Source: UMGS1279 sp045536815 (GTDB taxonomy: Bacteria; Bacillota; Clostridia; Oscillospirales; Acutalibacteraceae). From it: 32,197 nt of DNA. Below, piece after piece: positions 7,370 through 14,393 of this stretch. Position 1 is the stretch's first letter. The number at the start of each line of letters is the position of its first letter. The notes under the pieces were generated by a model, which made no database searches, had not been told where the DNA came from, and worked only from the letters and a program-made list of their open reading frames with translations. The position numbers and the translations under genes are program-made. Location of the stretch: contig JAZSOH010000002.1 of NCBI GenBank assembly GCA_045536815.1, forward strand, positions 1 through 32,197, in the 5' to 3' direction.

Positions 7370-7600
7370 ATGAAAAAATACGGAACAATAAAAATCAAAC
7401 TTAATGAATTAATAGAAAAATCCGGCATCAGCAAAAACAAATTGAGCCACCGCGCTGAAATGCAGCGCACACAAATAAATAACTACTGCAACAATAATAT
7501 AACCAGGCTTGATACTGATGTTCTCGCCCGTATTTGCTTTGCTCTTGATTGCAAAATTGAAGACCTTTTAGAGTATCTACCACCTGAGGAAAATAATTGA
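7370..7600 (+). CDS. Small Xre/Cro-type HTH regulator
   Basis: This 76-residue protein is a single helix-turn-helix DNA-binding domain of the short HTH_26/YozG type. Helices can be read as KIKLNELIEKSG, SKNKLSHRAEMQ (first HTH helix), RTQINNYCNN (recognition helix), and DVLARICFALDCKIEDLLEYLPPE. There is no ligand domain. GAGGTGG precedes the ATG. It is divergent from the DUF2493 gene and separated from the next gene by a terminator, so it is probably a single-gene unit that may control its neighbour or itself. Confidence 0.85.
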   Translation: MKKYGTIKIKLNELIEKSGISKNKLSHRAEMQRTQINNYCNNNITRLDTDVLARICFALDCKIEDLLEYLPPEENN

Positions 7601-7634
7601 TATCTTGGTCGATACTTATTCAGAAATAATATTC

Positions 7635-7672
7635 AAAAACTCCTCCCTCTATTTTTGAGCGAGGAGTTTTTT
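7635..7672 (+). terminator. Intrinsic terminator after the HTH gene
   Basis: The arms AAAAACTCCTC (7635-7645) and GAGGAGTTTTTT (7661-7672) pair, with a further CTC/GAG extension towards the loop. A T-run follows. Confidence 0.88.
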
Positions 7673-7687
7673 CTTATGGAATTTTCC

Positions 7688-7716
7688 TTGAAAGATTAAG
7701 GGTTATATGTTAAAAT
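7688..7716 (+). promoter_or_regulatory. Sigma-A promoter of the DUF2130 gene
   Basis: TTGAAA at 7688-7693 and TAAAAT at 7711-7716 are separated by 17 bases. The -10 box lies downstream of an in-frame ATG at 7707, so translation must begin later, at 7755. Confidence 0.7.
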
Positions 7717-7754
7717 ATATGAAAAGATATAAAAAGAATTTTGGAGGGATTTTG

Positions 7755-8951
7755 GTGGAAGAAATTAAATGTCCAAAATGTGGCGAGGTTTTTAAGGTTG
7801 ATGGCTCGGGCTATGCCGCCATAGTAAAACAGGTGCGCGATAGGGAGTTTTTGACCGAGGTTGAAAACAATCGCCGCTCATTTGAAAGCGAAAAGCAAAG
7901 CGCCCTTAAGGTTTTAAATATGGAAAAAGAAAAAGACTTGGCCGCAGCCCTGGCCGAAAAGGACAGGCAAATTGCCGAGCTAACCAATAAGCTTTCCCTT
8001 GGTGAAAACGATAAAAAAATGGCGGTTATGCAAGCCGAAAAGGAAACTGCCGAAAAGTTAAATGCAAAGGATAAAGAGATTTTAGTGCTAAAAGGCGAAA
8101 TTTTTTCGTCAAAACAGGAAGCCGAGTTAAAAGAGAAAACTCTTAAAGAGGGCTTTGAAGAAAGGCTTAAAGCCAAGGACGAACAAATTGCATATTATAA
8201 AGATTTAAAGACCAAAATGTCAACAAAAATGGTTGGCGAAACTCTTGAACAGCACTGTGAAACCGAGTTTAACCGTCTTCGTTCAACAGGCTTTAAAAAT
8301 GCCTATTTTGAAAAGGATAACGACGCGCGAAGCGGTAGCAAGGGTGACTACATTTTCAGAGAGTTTGACGAAAACAAAACCGAGTTTATTTCCATTATGT
8401 TTGAAATGAAAAATGAGATGGAAACCACCGTCACCAAGCACAAAAACGAAGACTTTTTAAAAGAGCTCGACAAGGATAGAAGAGAAAAAGGCTGCGAATA
8501 CGCTGTTTTGGTTTCGCTTCTTGAAAGCGATAGTGAGCTTTACAACACCGGTATTGTTGACGTTTCGCACAAATACCCAAAAATGTATGTAATTCGCCCA
8601 CAGTTTTTTATCCCCATGATTACTCTTCTTCGTAACGCGGCTCTTAGTTCTTTGGAATATAGAAACGAGCTTGCTTTGGTTCGTAGCCAGAACATTGATA
8701 TCGCCCACTTTGAAGAGGATATGAACGATTTTAAAGAAAAATTCGGCCGAAACTACCGTCTTGCAAGTGAAAAATTCAAAAAGGCCATTGAAGAAATAGA
8801 CAAGACTATTGACCATCTTCAAAAAACTAAAGACGCTCTTCTTTCTTCGGAAAATAATCTACGCCTTGCAAACAACAAGGTTGAAGACCTTTCTATAAAA
8901 AAGCTTACCGCAAATAACCCAACAATGAGGGCAAAATTCGAAGAACTTTAA
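7755..8951 (+). CDS. DUF2130 coiled-coil protein with N-terminal CPKCG motif
   Basis: The protein is 398 residues. It opens with EEIKCPKCGEVF, half of a zinc-ribbon-like motif, followed by a long charged coiled coil (about residues 25-150). The conserved DUF2130 region then contains TKMVGETLEQHCETEFN, GSKGDYIFRE, FEMKNEMETT and YPKMYVIRPQFFIPMI. The D-x-E/K-rich core resembles restriction-endonuclease-like folds, so DNA or RNA processing is a reasonable but unproven idea. GTG 7755 is the start: GGAGGG lies eight bases before it, and the promoter -10 box overlaps the earlier ATG. It stands alone between two terminators. Confidence 0.85.
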   Translation: MEEIKCPKCGEVFKVDGSGYAAIVKQVRDREFLTEVENNRRSFESEKQSALKVLNMEKEKDLAAALAEKDRQIAELTNKLSLGENDKKMAVMQAEKETAEKLNAKDKEILVLKGEIFSSKQEAELKEKTLKEGFEERLKAKDEQIAYYKDLKTKMSTKMVGETLEQHCETEFNRLRSTGFKNAYFEKDNDARSGSKGDYIFREFDENKTEFISIMFEMKNEMETTVTKHKNEDFLKELDKDRREKGCEYAVLVSLLESDSELYNTGIVDVSHKYPKMYVIRPQFFIPMITLLRNAALSSLEYRNELALVRSQNIDIAHFEEDMNDFKEKFGRNYRLASEKFKKAIEEIDKTIDHLQKTKDALLSSENNLRLANNKVEDLSIKKLTANNPTMRAKFEEL

Positions 8952-8978
8952 AAAGTAAATATTTGTTAATTCCCTAAA

Positions 8979-9015
8979 CATCCGATAACGCTTAGGCGCT
9001 ATCGGGTGTTTTTTT
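8979..9015 (+). terminator. Intrinsic terminator after the DUF2130 gene
   Basis: The arms CATCCGATA (8979-8987) and TATCGGGTG (9000-9008) pair, with a GCGC extension towards the loop, followed by a run of T. It isolates the spoIIIA operon from upstream transcription. Confidence 0.9.
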
Positions 9016-9018
9016 GTT

Positions 9019-9046
9019 CTATAAATGGACAAAGCCTCATATAGAT
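9019..9046 (+). promoter_or_regulatory. Candidate sigma-E promoter of the spoIIIA operon
   Basis: A CATATAGAT box at 9038-9046 resembles the sigma-E -10 consensus (CATACAnT), and CTATAAAT at 9019-9026 resembles the -35. The spacer is a little short. No sigma-A promoter is visible in this gap, and spoIIIA is known to be sigma-E dependent in Bacillus and Clostridia. Confidence 0.5.
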
Positions 9047-9072
9047 TAACAAACAGTTTTTAAGGAGCTTTT

Positions 9073-10032
9073 ATGAAAAACGCAGAACTTATAAAGCGGT
9101 TTGATGAGGTCCTTGCCTTTTTACCGCCGAAAATTGCAGAAACTCTTTTTCGTTTTTCTGACGAAATAAAACTTAAAACCGAAGAAATAAGGCTTAGGGC
9201 GGGAAGACCTTTGGCGCTTACTATTTCAGGCGAAACGGTTTTTGCCCACACTCTTTGCAAAAACCCAAAGGTTTTTGATGATAAAATATTTTTCCTGTCT
9301 GAAAAGGATATAGAGGAAAGCTTTTTCAGTCTTTGCAGTGGCTCGGTTTATTCTCATATAGAAGAGCTTTGCGAAGGGTACATAATTTTGCCAAACGGAC
9401 ACCGTGCCGGAGTCTGCGGCAGAGCTGTGCTTAAAGAAGGCAAGATAACCTCGGTTAAAGAGATTTCTTCTTTAAACATAAGACTCGCCAAAGAGATTTT
9501 TATTCCCTGCGAGGATATTTTAAAGGGTTTTGAAAAAGGAATTTTAGTATGCGGACCGCCCGGTAGCGGCAAAACAACCCTTATAAGAAATCTTGCCAGA
9601 AGCCTTTCTTCAGGGGAATTTGGAAAGCCAAAGCGGGTTGCGGTTATTGATAGTCGCGGAGAAATTGCGGGGGCAGTAAAGGGCGTTCCCTCTGCCGATT
9701 TGGGTGCAGCCACCGACATTCTGACCGCCTACCCTAAAGAAAAAGGTATAGAAATTGCACTGCGCACTCTTTTCCCCGACGTAATTGTTTTTGATGAAAT
9801 AGGAAACGAAAAAGAGGTCAGTGGAGTTTTATCCTCGGTTAATTCGGGTGTAAAAATTATAACAACTGCCCACCTTAGCCGACGAGAAGACCTTTATAAA
9901 AGAAGCCAAACCGAAAAACTAATATCCTCGGGGGCCATTGACAAGCTGGTTTTCTGCGACAGAAAAAACGGATTTAATTTTAAAACATTTTTCATAGACA
10001 CAAAAAGGAAAGGTTTAATATGCGACTATTAG
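9073..10032 (+). CDS. spoIIIAA: Stage III sporulation protein AA (secretion-type ATPase)
   Basis: SpoIIIAA is the ATPase of the mother-cell complex that, with SpoIIQ, links the mother cell to the forespore. The 319 residues include an N-terminal domain with EEIRLRAGRPL, Walker A GPPGSGKTT at 161-169 and Walker B VIVFDEIGNE. This is the layout of type II/IV secretion-system ATPases. TAAGGAG precedes ATG 9073. The gene overlaps spoIIIAB by 13 bases. It is the first gene of an eight-gene operon transcribed from the candidate sigma-E promoter just upstream. Confidence 0.95.
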   Translation: MKNAELIKRFDEVLAFLPPKIAETLFRFSDEIKLKTEEIRLRAGRPLALTISGETVFAHTLCKNPKVFDDKIFFLSEKDIEESFFSLCSGSVYSHIEELCEGYIILPNGHRAGVCGRAVLKEGKITSVKEISSLNIRLAKEIFIPCEDILKGFEKGILVCGPPGSGKTTLIRNLARSLSSGEFGKPKRVAVIDSRGEIAGAVKGVPSADLGAATDILTAYPKEKGIEIALRTLFPDVIVFDEIGNEKEVSGVLSSVNSGVKIITTAHLSRREDLYKRSQTEKLISSGAIDKLVFCDRKNGFNFKTFFIDTKRKGLICDY

Positions 10033-10517
10033 GAATTATACTTATTTCCCTCTCGCCCGTTGTTGTGGGTTTTTTGTCCTATCGAAAGCTAGTTAAAAGC
10101 CAACTGCTTTTAGCCGAGCTTAAAAAGCTTTGCGGTTTTTTAATTTCAGAGATGCGCTTTTCTTTAAAAGAGCCAGACCGCCTTTTTGAAGAGGTTTTAG
10201 TCTCGCCAACCTTTTCAGATGATATTAAAAAAATTGTTGAAACAACAAAAACAAAAGGAGATTTTGGCGAAACTTTTTCGTCATTAGAGGCTGCCGCCCC
10301 GCCTAGCCTTCCAAAAGACCAAATCGGCATACTTAGTGATATGTTTTTCGGAGTTGGAAAAAGTGATTTAGAGGCAGAAATTGCACGACTGAACTACTTT
10401 TCTGCCCTTTTCGAAAGTAAGGAAAATGACCTTAAGGAACAGTCCAAAAACAAAGGCCGCCTATACATTTCCCTTTCCTTTGCGCTTGGCGCCGCCCTTT
10501 TTGTACTTTTGGTATGA
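10020..10517 (+). CDS. spoIIIAB: Stage III sporulation protein AB
   Basis: SpoIIIAB resembles GspF-type secretion membrane proteins. The 165 residues have an N-terminal membrane segment (GIILISLSPVVVGFLSY), a cytoplasmic helical domain with LLAELKKLCGFLISEMRFS, and a C-terminal hydrophobic segment ending ALGAALFVLLV. Length agrees with the roughly 170-residue family. The start overlaps the end of spoIIIAA. The stop codon (GTA TGA) lies inside a 30-base repeat that recurs in inverted orientation at 31921-31950, so an inserted element appears to define the present 3' end. The gap to spoIIIAC is unusually long for this operon. Confidence 0.92.
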   Translation: MRLLGIILISLSPVVVGFLSYRKLVKSQLLLAELKKLCGFLISEMRFSLKEPDRLFEEVLVSPTFSDDIKKIVETTKTKGDFGETFSSLEAAAPPSLPKDQIGILSDMFFGVGKSDLEAEIARLNYFSALFESKENDLKEQSKNKGRLYISLSFALGAALFVLLV

Positions 10518-10540
10518 CAGGTTCAAGTCCTGTCACACTA
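10511..10540 (+). repeat. Dispersed T-arm-like hairpin element, copy 1
   Basis: The 30 bases are identical to the reverse complement of 31921-31950. The core pairs GACAGG (10516-10521) with CCTGTC around a seven-base loop TTCAAGT, matching a tRNA T-loop pattern, and is followed by CACACTA, which looks like a 3' acceptor strand. The element contains the spoIIIAB stop codon. Confidence 0.75.
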
Positions 10541-10594
10541 AGCAAACGCGAATAATACGAACCTGTTTTTTGGGTAGGATTTTCGTGTTTGCTT
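10540..10594 (+). repeat. Long-stem hairpin between spoIIIAB and spoIIIAC
   Basis: Arms at 10540-10552 (AAGCAAACGCGAA) and 10582-10594 (TTCGTGTTTGCTT) pair over 13 positions, including one G-T, with a 29-base loop. It directly follows the T-arm-like repeat and could be the rest of the same inserted element or an mRNA-processing signal. Confidence 0.65.
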
Positions 10595-10618
10595 AATATA
10601 ATAAAAGAGGAAAATAAA

Positions 10619-10813
10619 ATGGATATAGACTTTATTTTTAAAATTGCCGCAATAGGTATTATCGTTTCGGTTTTAAATCAGCTTCTTATACGTTCGGGAC
10701 GTGAGGACCAGGCTATGCTTACCACCCTTGCGGGACTTGTTGTGGTTCTTTTTATGGTTGTGGGGGTTATAGCCGACCTTTTTGAAACCATAAAGGAGCT
10801 TTTTGGTCTTTAA
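10619..10813 (+). CDS. spoIIIAC: Stage III sporulation protein AC
   Basis: SpoIIIAC is a 64-residue protein with two membrane helices (FIFKIAAIGIIVSVLNQLLI and LAGLVVVLFMVVGVIADLF) joined by the conserved RSGREDQAMLTT turn. It is a membrane component of the SpoIIIA channel. ATG 10619 with AGAGG upstream fits the family N-terminus (MDIDFIFKIA). Unlike the usual tight packing, about 100 bases separate it from spoIIIAB, and this spacer is filled by two hairpins. Confidence 0.95.
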   Translation: MDIDFIFKIAAIGIIVSVLNQLLIRSGREDQAMLTTLAGLVVVLFMVVGVIADLFETIKELFGL

Positions 10814-10814
10814 A

Positions 10815-11192
10815 ATGTTTAAGGTTATTGCTTTTTCGTTAATCACGCTTTTTTTGGTGCTTATTCTAAGAAATCACTCGTCGGGGTACGCCTTGCTGCT
10901 TTCGGTTTTGGCAGGTAGTCTTGCGCTGATTTTCATAACAGGCGAAATCTATCCTCATTTAAAAGAACTGCAGGACAGACTTTCAGATTTTGGTGTCAAT
11001 TCGTACCTTACGAAATATCTTTTTAAGGTTTTTGGAATTTGCTATATAACAAGGTTTGCCGCCGAGCTTTGTGAAGATTTCGGTCAAACCTCTCTTTCAG
11101 GTAAAATTGATTTTGCGGGTAGGGCTACAGTTTTGATTTTGTCGCTACCTCTTCTTAGCTCCGTATTGGAAATTGCTACGTCGCTTGTTTAG
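10815..11192 (+). CDS. spoIIIAD: Stage III sporulation protein AD
   Basis: This 125-residue membrane protein has several hydrophobic helices and the family segment GICYITRFAAELCEDFGQTSLSGKIDFAGR. The start is uncertain. ATG 10815 begins the family-like sequence MFKVIAFSLITLFL, but its GGAG (10795-10799) is fifteen bases away. TTG 10803 is too close to the same GGAG. The ATG is one base after the spoIIIAC stop, so coupling by reinitiation is likely. Confidence 0.93.
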   Translation: MFKVIAFSLITLFLVLILRNHSSGYALLLSVLAGSLALIFITGEIYPHLKELQDRLSDFGVNSYLTKYLFKVFGICYITRFAAELCEDFGQTSLSGKIDFAGRATVLILSLPLLSSVLEIATSLV

Positions 11193-11204
11193 GATGTGTA
11201 TGAA

Positions 11205-12347
11205 ATGAAGGCTTTTAAAATTATTATAACCCTTTCTCTTCTCGTTTTTATTTTTTGTCCAAAGGCTTTGGCAGAAGGGGAAGCTTTAAATAAAGAAGGT
11301 TATATATACGAAAAACAGTTTGAGGTCAGCGGTGCGAGCGATATGGAGGGTGCGCTAAGTGAAGAAACCAAAAGTCTTTTAAATGAGCTTGGGATTGACC
11401 CCTCCTCCTACCAAAATCTAACCGCCCCAAGCATTAAGGGTTTTTTTAAGGTTGTTTTAAACTGCATTTTAAACGGAATTCACGAGCCTTTTAAGGTTTT
11501 AGTCTCCTCGGTTGGAATAATTTTAATTTTCTCCCTTATAAATGCAGGTCTGCCCTCCTCTAATTTTTTTGGCGGCTATAATATATTTTTAACACTCATT
11601 TTATCTGCAATTGTCATTATCCCTCTTTCCTCGGTTATAGACCTAACCGCCGAGGTTTTAAAGGGACTTTCTTCGTTTTTAACTATCTTCGTTCCCGTTT
11701 TGGCGGGTATTTTGTCAGCAAAGGGCTATACTCTAACGGCGGGTGGTATGCAAACCGCCGTACTTGCGGTAAGTCAGTTTATGTCGCACTTTGTATCTCT
11801 TTTGCTTGTTCCCGTTACAAAGGCAATAACCTGTTTGGGCCTATGTGGAAGCCTTTCCTCCCTTGTCGGACTGGAAAAATTTTGTGCCCTTATAAAAAAT
11901 GGGATATTATGGTGCTTTGGTACTGCCTCGGCAATATTTTTAAGCATTATAAGTATGCAAACCGCCGTTTCGGCCGCAACCGACAGCACCGCTCTTAGAA
12001 CCTCAAAGTCTATTGTAGGCGGTCTTATTCCGGTTATGGGACCACTTATTTCAGAAAGCCTCTCGGTAGCGGGTGGGTGTTTAAACGTTTTAAAAACGGG
12101 GGTTGGAATATACGGAATTTTAGCCCTGTTACTTTCGGTTTTGCCGATACTAACCACCCTTGTTTGCTTTAAAGGGGCGATGCTTATATCTCTTTCGGTG
12201 GCAGAGCTTTTTTGTATAAATGAAGCGGCCGGTCTCTTTCGAATAATAGATTTTTGCCTTAGCGTACTTATTGGGTCTTCGGTTTTTATACTTCTTGTTT
12301 ACATAATCTCATTTGGAACGGTTTTAAAAACAGGAGGCTCTGTATGA
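11205..12347 (+). CDS. spoIIIAE: Stage III sporulation protein AE
   Basis: SpoIIIAE is the large polytopic membrane protein of the SpoIIIA complex. The 380 residues start with a cleavable-looking signal peptide (MKAFKIIITLSLLVFIFC, then PKALA), followed by a soluble stretch to about residue 75 and then repeated hydrophobic helices. AGGA ten bases upstream supports ATG 11205 over GTG 11196. The Bacillus homologue is of similar size (about 400). The stop overlaps the next gene's ATG, as usual in this operon. Confidence 0.94.
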   Translation: MKAFKIIITLSLLVFIFCPKALAEGEALNKEGYIYEKQFEVSGASDMEGALSEETKSLLNELGIDPSSYQNLTAPSIKGFFKVVLNCILNGIHEPFKVLVSSVGIILIFSLINAGLPSSNFFGGYNIFLTLILSAIVIIPLSSVIDLTAEVLKGLSSFLTIFVPVLAGILSAKGYTLTAGGMQTAVLAVSQFMSHFVSLLLVPVTKAITCLGLCGSLSSLVGLEKFCALIKNGILWCFGTASAIFLSIISMQTAVSAATDSTALRTSKSIVGGLIPVMGPLISESLSVAGGCLNVLKTGVGIYGILALLLSVLPILTTLVCFKGAMLISLSVAELFCINEAAGLFRIIDFCLSVLIGSSVFILLVYIISFGTVLKTGGSV

Positions 12348-12757
12348 AGGATTTGATTTTAAGTCTTTGCGGTATGGCCGTTATGCTTGCCGCCTTTAAA
12401 ATTTTAATGCCAAGTGGCAAAAATGAAAACCTTTTAAAATATTCTATGGGTCTTTTTTTAATTGTCAGTATAATATCTGCTTCGGGCAAGACCCATTTTT
12501 CCTTCCCCGAGCTTTATGATTTTGAAGCTACTAATGTTGGCGAGAGTCTTAAAGAAGAAAACCTTAAAATTGCAATTAAGTCTACCCTAAACGATTTTGG
12601 AATTGGTGTTAGAGAAATTTATTTCGATACGGATATTAAAGACGGCGACGGCATAAGTATTACTAAGGTAACCCTCGACTTAGAAAACGAAAAGGATAAA
12701 GAAAAAGCGGTAGAGATAATTCGGTCTCAAACCGGACTTTTGGTGGAAGCAAAATGA
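12344..12757 (+). CDS. spoIIIAF: Stage III sporulation protein AF
   Basis: The 137-residue protein has two N-terminal membrane helices (LILSLCGMAVMLAAFKILM and YSMGLFLIVSIISA) and a soluble C-terminal domain with a ring-building-like alpha/beta pattern (FGIGVREIYFDTDI, ISITKVTLDLE, EIIRSQTGLLVEAK). ATGA overlaps at both ends couple it to spoIIIAE and spoIIIAG. The low sequence conservation of this family is normal; operon position makes the identity secure. Confidence 0.92.
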   Translation: MKDLILSLCGMAVMLAAFKILMPSGKNENLLKYSMGLFLIVSIISASGKTHFSFPELYDFEATNVGESLKEENLKIAIKSTLNDFGIGVREIYFDTDIKDGDGISITKVTLDLENEKDKEKAVEIIRSQTGLLVEAK

Positions 12758-13296
12758 ATAACTATCTTGAAAAACTTAAAAGCGCTGTTTTTTCTAACAA
12801 AAAAATGTCGGCTGTTATTCTTTTGGTAGTGGTAGGAGCCGCTTTGGTCTTTCTTCCGACCGAGAAAAAGGCAGAAAAAACCGCCAAAGAGGTAACATAT
12901 TCAGACAGCGACTATTGTGCCGAGCTGGAAGAAAAGGTCAAAAGCATCGTTACGGCAATAACCTCGGATAAGGACTGTATTGTTGCCGTAACCTTAGAAA
13001 CGTCTTGCGAATATATCTATGCAGACCAAAAATCCACCGACACCGACCTTTCGAAAGAGGGTGCAGATGGCGAAAAGGTCAAGGAAAGCGAAAAAAGTAC
13101 GCAGGAATATATAATTGTAAAATCGGGCGACGGAGGTGAGGAGCCTCTTATTGTAACCGAAAAGAAGCCATCAGTCAGGGGTGTTGCCATTGTAAGCGGT
13201 GGAATAACCGAAGAAACGGAAGCGGGTATTTTAAATGCCGTTAGTTCTGTTTTGGGGATATCTTCCCGAAAAATCAGTATAACAAATAAATCTTAA
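12754..13296 (+). CDS. spoIIIAG: Stage III sporulation protein AG
   Basis: SpoIIIAG forms a large ring in the space between mother cell and forespore. The 180 residues show one membrane helix (KMSAVILLVVVGAALVFL), a linker, and a ring-building domain with CAELEEKVKSIVTAI, DCIVAVTLETSCEY and a C-terminal RGVAIVSGG segment. The start overlaps the spoIIIAF stop. Confidence 0.93.
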   Translation: MNNYLEKLKSAVFSNKKMSAVILLVVVGAALVFLPTEKKAEKTAKEVTYSDSDYCAELEEKVKSIVTAITSDKDCIVAVTLETSCEYIYADQKSTDTDLSKEGADGEKVKESEKSTQEYIIVKSGDGGEEPLIVTEKKPSVRGVAIVSGGITEETEAGILNAVSSVLGISSRKISITNKS

Positions 13297-13307
13297 GGGG
13301 TTTTAGT

Positions 13308-13859
13308 ATGAAAAAGAAGAAAATTTTCGGCAAAAAACAGGTTGTAATGGCGGGACTTGTGGTCGCGCTTGCGGGCGCCGTTTGGCTTAATATGCAGTAC
13401 TCGTCCGATGCGGGTGGATTTGTTGGTAATGAGCCTACCTCTTCCATAAAAAATCTCGGCGACACACAGTATGTTATGAACGAAACAACCGAAAAGTCAG
13501 ATACAGGCGAGGCTGATTACTTTACCACCGCCAAAAGCGAACGCGAGAGTAGTAGAAAAGAGGCAGTTAGCCTTTTGAAAGAAACGGTGGATAATGTTAA
13601 ATCAAGTGACGAGGCAAAAAAACAGGCTGAGGAAAAAATAAATGAAATTGCTCTAAGAATAGAAAAAGAGTCTTCCATAGAAACCCTAATCAAATCTAAA
13701 GGCTTCGAAGAGGCGGTTGTTATTATCTCTGACGAGAGTGTTACGGTAATTGTAAAAGGCGAGGAGCTTTTGGCTAGTCAAACCCTTCAAATTCAGGATG
13801 CAGTTTTGTCTCAAACCGAAATTTCTTTGGAAAAAATTAAAATTGTTGCCGTTAAGTAG
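13308..13859 (+). CDS. spoIIIAH: Stage III sporulation protein AH
   Basis: SpoIIIAH is the mother-cell partner of forespore SpoIIQ. The 183 residues have a short basic N-terminus (MKKKKIFGKKQ), one membrane helix (VVMAGLVVALAGAVWLNM), a charged helical linker (about 80-115) and a YscJ/FliF-like ring-building domain (EEAVVIISDESVTVIVKGEE ... ISLEKIKIVAVK). Position as last gene of the operon agrees. A good ribosome site (AAGGGG) precedes the ATG. No strong terminator follows; a separate promoter for the next gene lies directly after the stop. Confidence 0.95.
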   Translation: MKKKKIFGKKQVVMAGLVVALAGAVWLNMQYSSDAGGFVGNEPTSSIKNLGDTQYVMNETTEKSDTGEADYFTTAKSERESSRKEAVSLLKETVDNVKSSDEAKKQAEEKINEIALRIEKESSIETLIKSKGFEEAVVIISDESVTVIVKGEELLASQTLQIQDAVLSQTEISLEKIKIVAVK

Positions 13860-13887
13860 TTGTACTTTTTTGAAATTGTGTTATAAT
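13860..13887 (+). promoter_or_regulatory. Sigma-A promoter of the Asp23-family gene
   Basis: TTGTAC at 13860-13865 and TATAAT at 13882-13887 are separated by 16 bases. A second TATAAT at 13895-13900 has a weaker -35. This would let the Asp23 gene be expressed in growing cells, apart from the sporulation operon. Confidence 0.65.
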
Positions 13888-13933
13888 AATAGTATATAAT
13901 TTATTAATTTATATATTTATCAGGAGGCACATT

Positions 13934-14296
13934 ATGAACGATAATAATTTTGGCTTGGCTATAAATAACGATGTTATTGCCCGTATGGCAGAAATGGCAG
14001 CCCTTGAAACCTCGGGTGTTGCCTCGATGGGTTTAAGGCCCACTACCCTTAAATCGCTTATAAACAAAAACGGTAGTACAAAATCTGTTCTGGTAAGCAC
14101 CGAGCACGACGTTATAAACATTACCGTTTATATTAAAGTGTCTGAAGCTAAGAAGGTTAGCGAGGTTGCCGAAAAGGTGCAGCTTAGCATAAAAGAAAAA
14201 CTCCAAGGCATGACGGGAAGCGCGGTCACCCGCGTTAATGTTGTTGTTGCCGACGTTGTTTTTGAAGAAGAGGTTTTAGACGAGGAAGAAAAATAA
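13934..14296 (+). CDS. Asp23/Gls24 family protein (YqhY-like)
   Basis: This 120-residue Asp23-family protein (DUF322) has the characteristic N-terminal GLAINNDVIARMAEMAALETSGVASMG, a central ITVYIKVSEAKKVSEVAEKVQLSIKEKLQ, and VTRVNVVVADVVFEEE near the end, with an acidic tail. In Bacillus subtilis the homologue YqhY lies just beyond spoIIIA, after the acetyl-CoA carboxylase genes; here those genes are absent. The family is linked to cell-envelope homeostasis and fatty-acid synthesis. AGGAGG is present before the ATG and the gene has its own promoter and terminator. Confidence 0.9.
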   Translation: MNDNNFGLAINNDVIARMAEMAALETSGVASMGLRPTTLKSLINKNGSTKSVLVSTEHDVINITVYIKVSEAKKVSEVAEKVQLSIKEKLQGMTGSAVTRVNVVVADVVFEEEVLDEEEK

Positions 14297-14324
14297 TTCC
14301 TTTTAAATTTAAGTTGGCAACAAA

Positions 14325-14358
14325 CGGACTGTTTTTAGTATAAACAGTCCGCTTTTTA
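14325..14358 (+). terminator. Intrinsic terminator after the Asp23 gene
   Basis: Perfect 10-bp arms at 14325-14334 (CGGACTGTTT) and 14342-14351 are followed by CTTTTT. Confidence 0.92.
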
Positions 14359-14393
14359 TTAAGTTTTAACTCTTTTGGGTGGGAAGTGTTTTT

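Noticed and set aside
7707..7754. N-terminal extension of the DUF2130 protein from ATG 7707
   Set aside because: The promoter -10 box (7711-7716) lies after this ATG, and GGAGGG is placed for the GTG at 7755.
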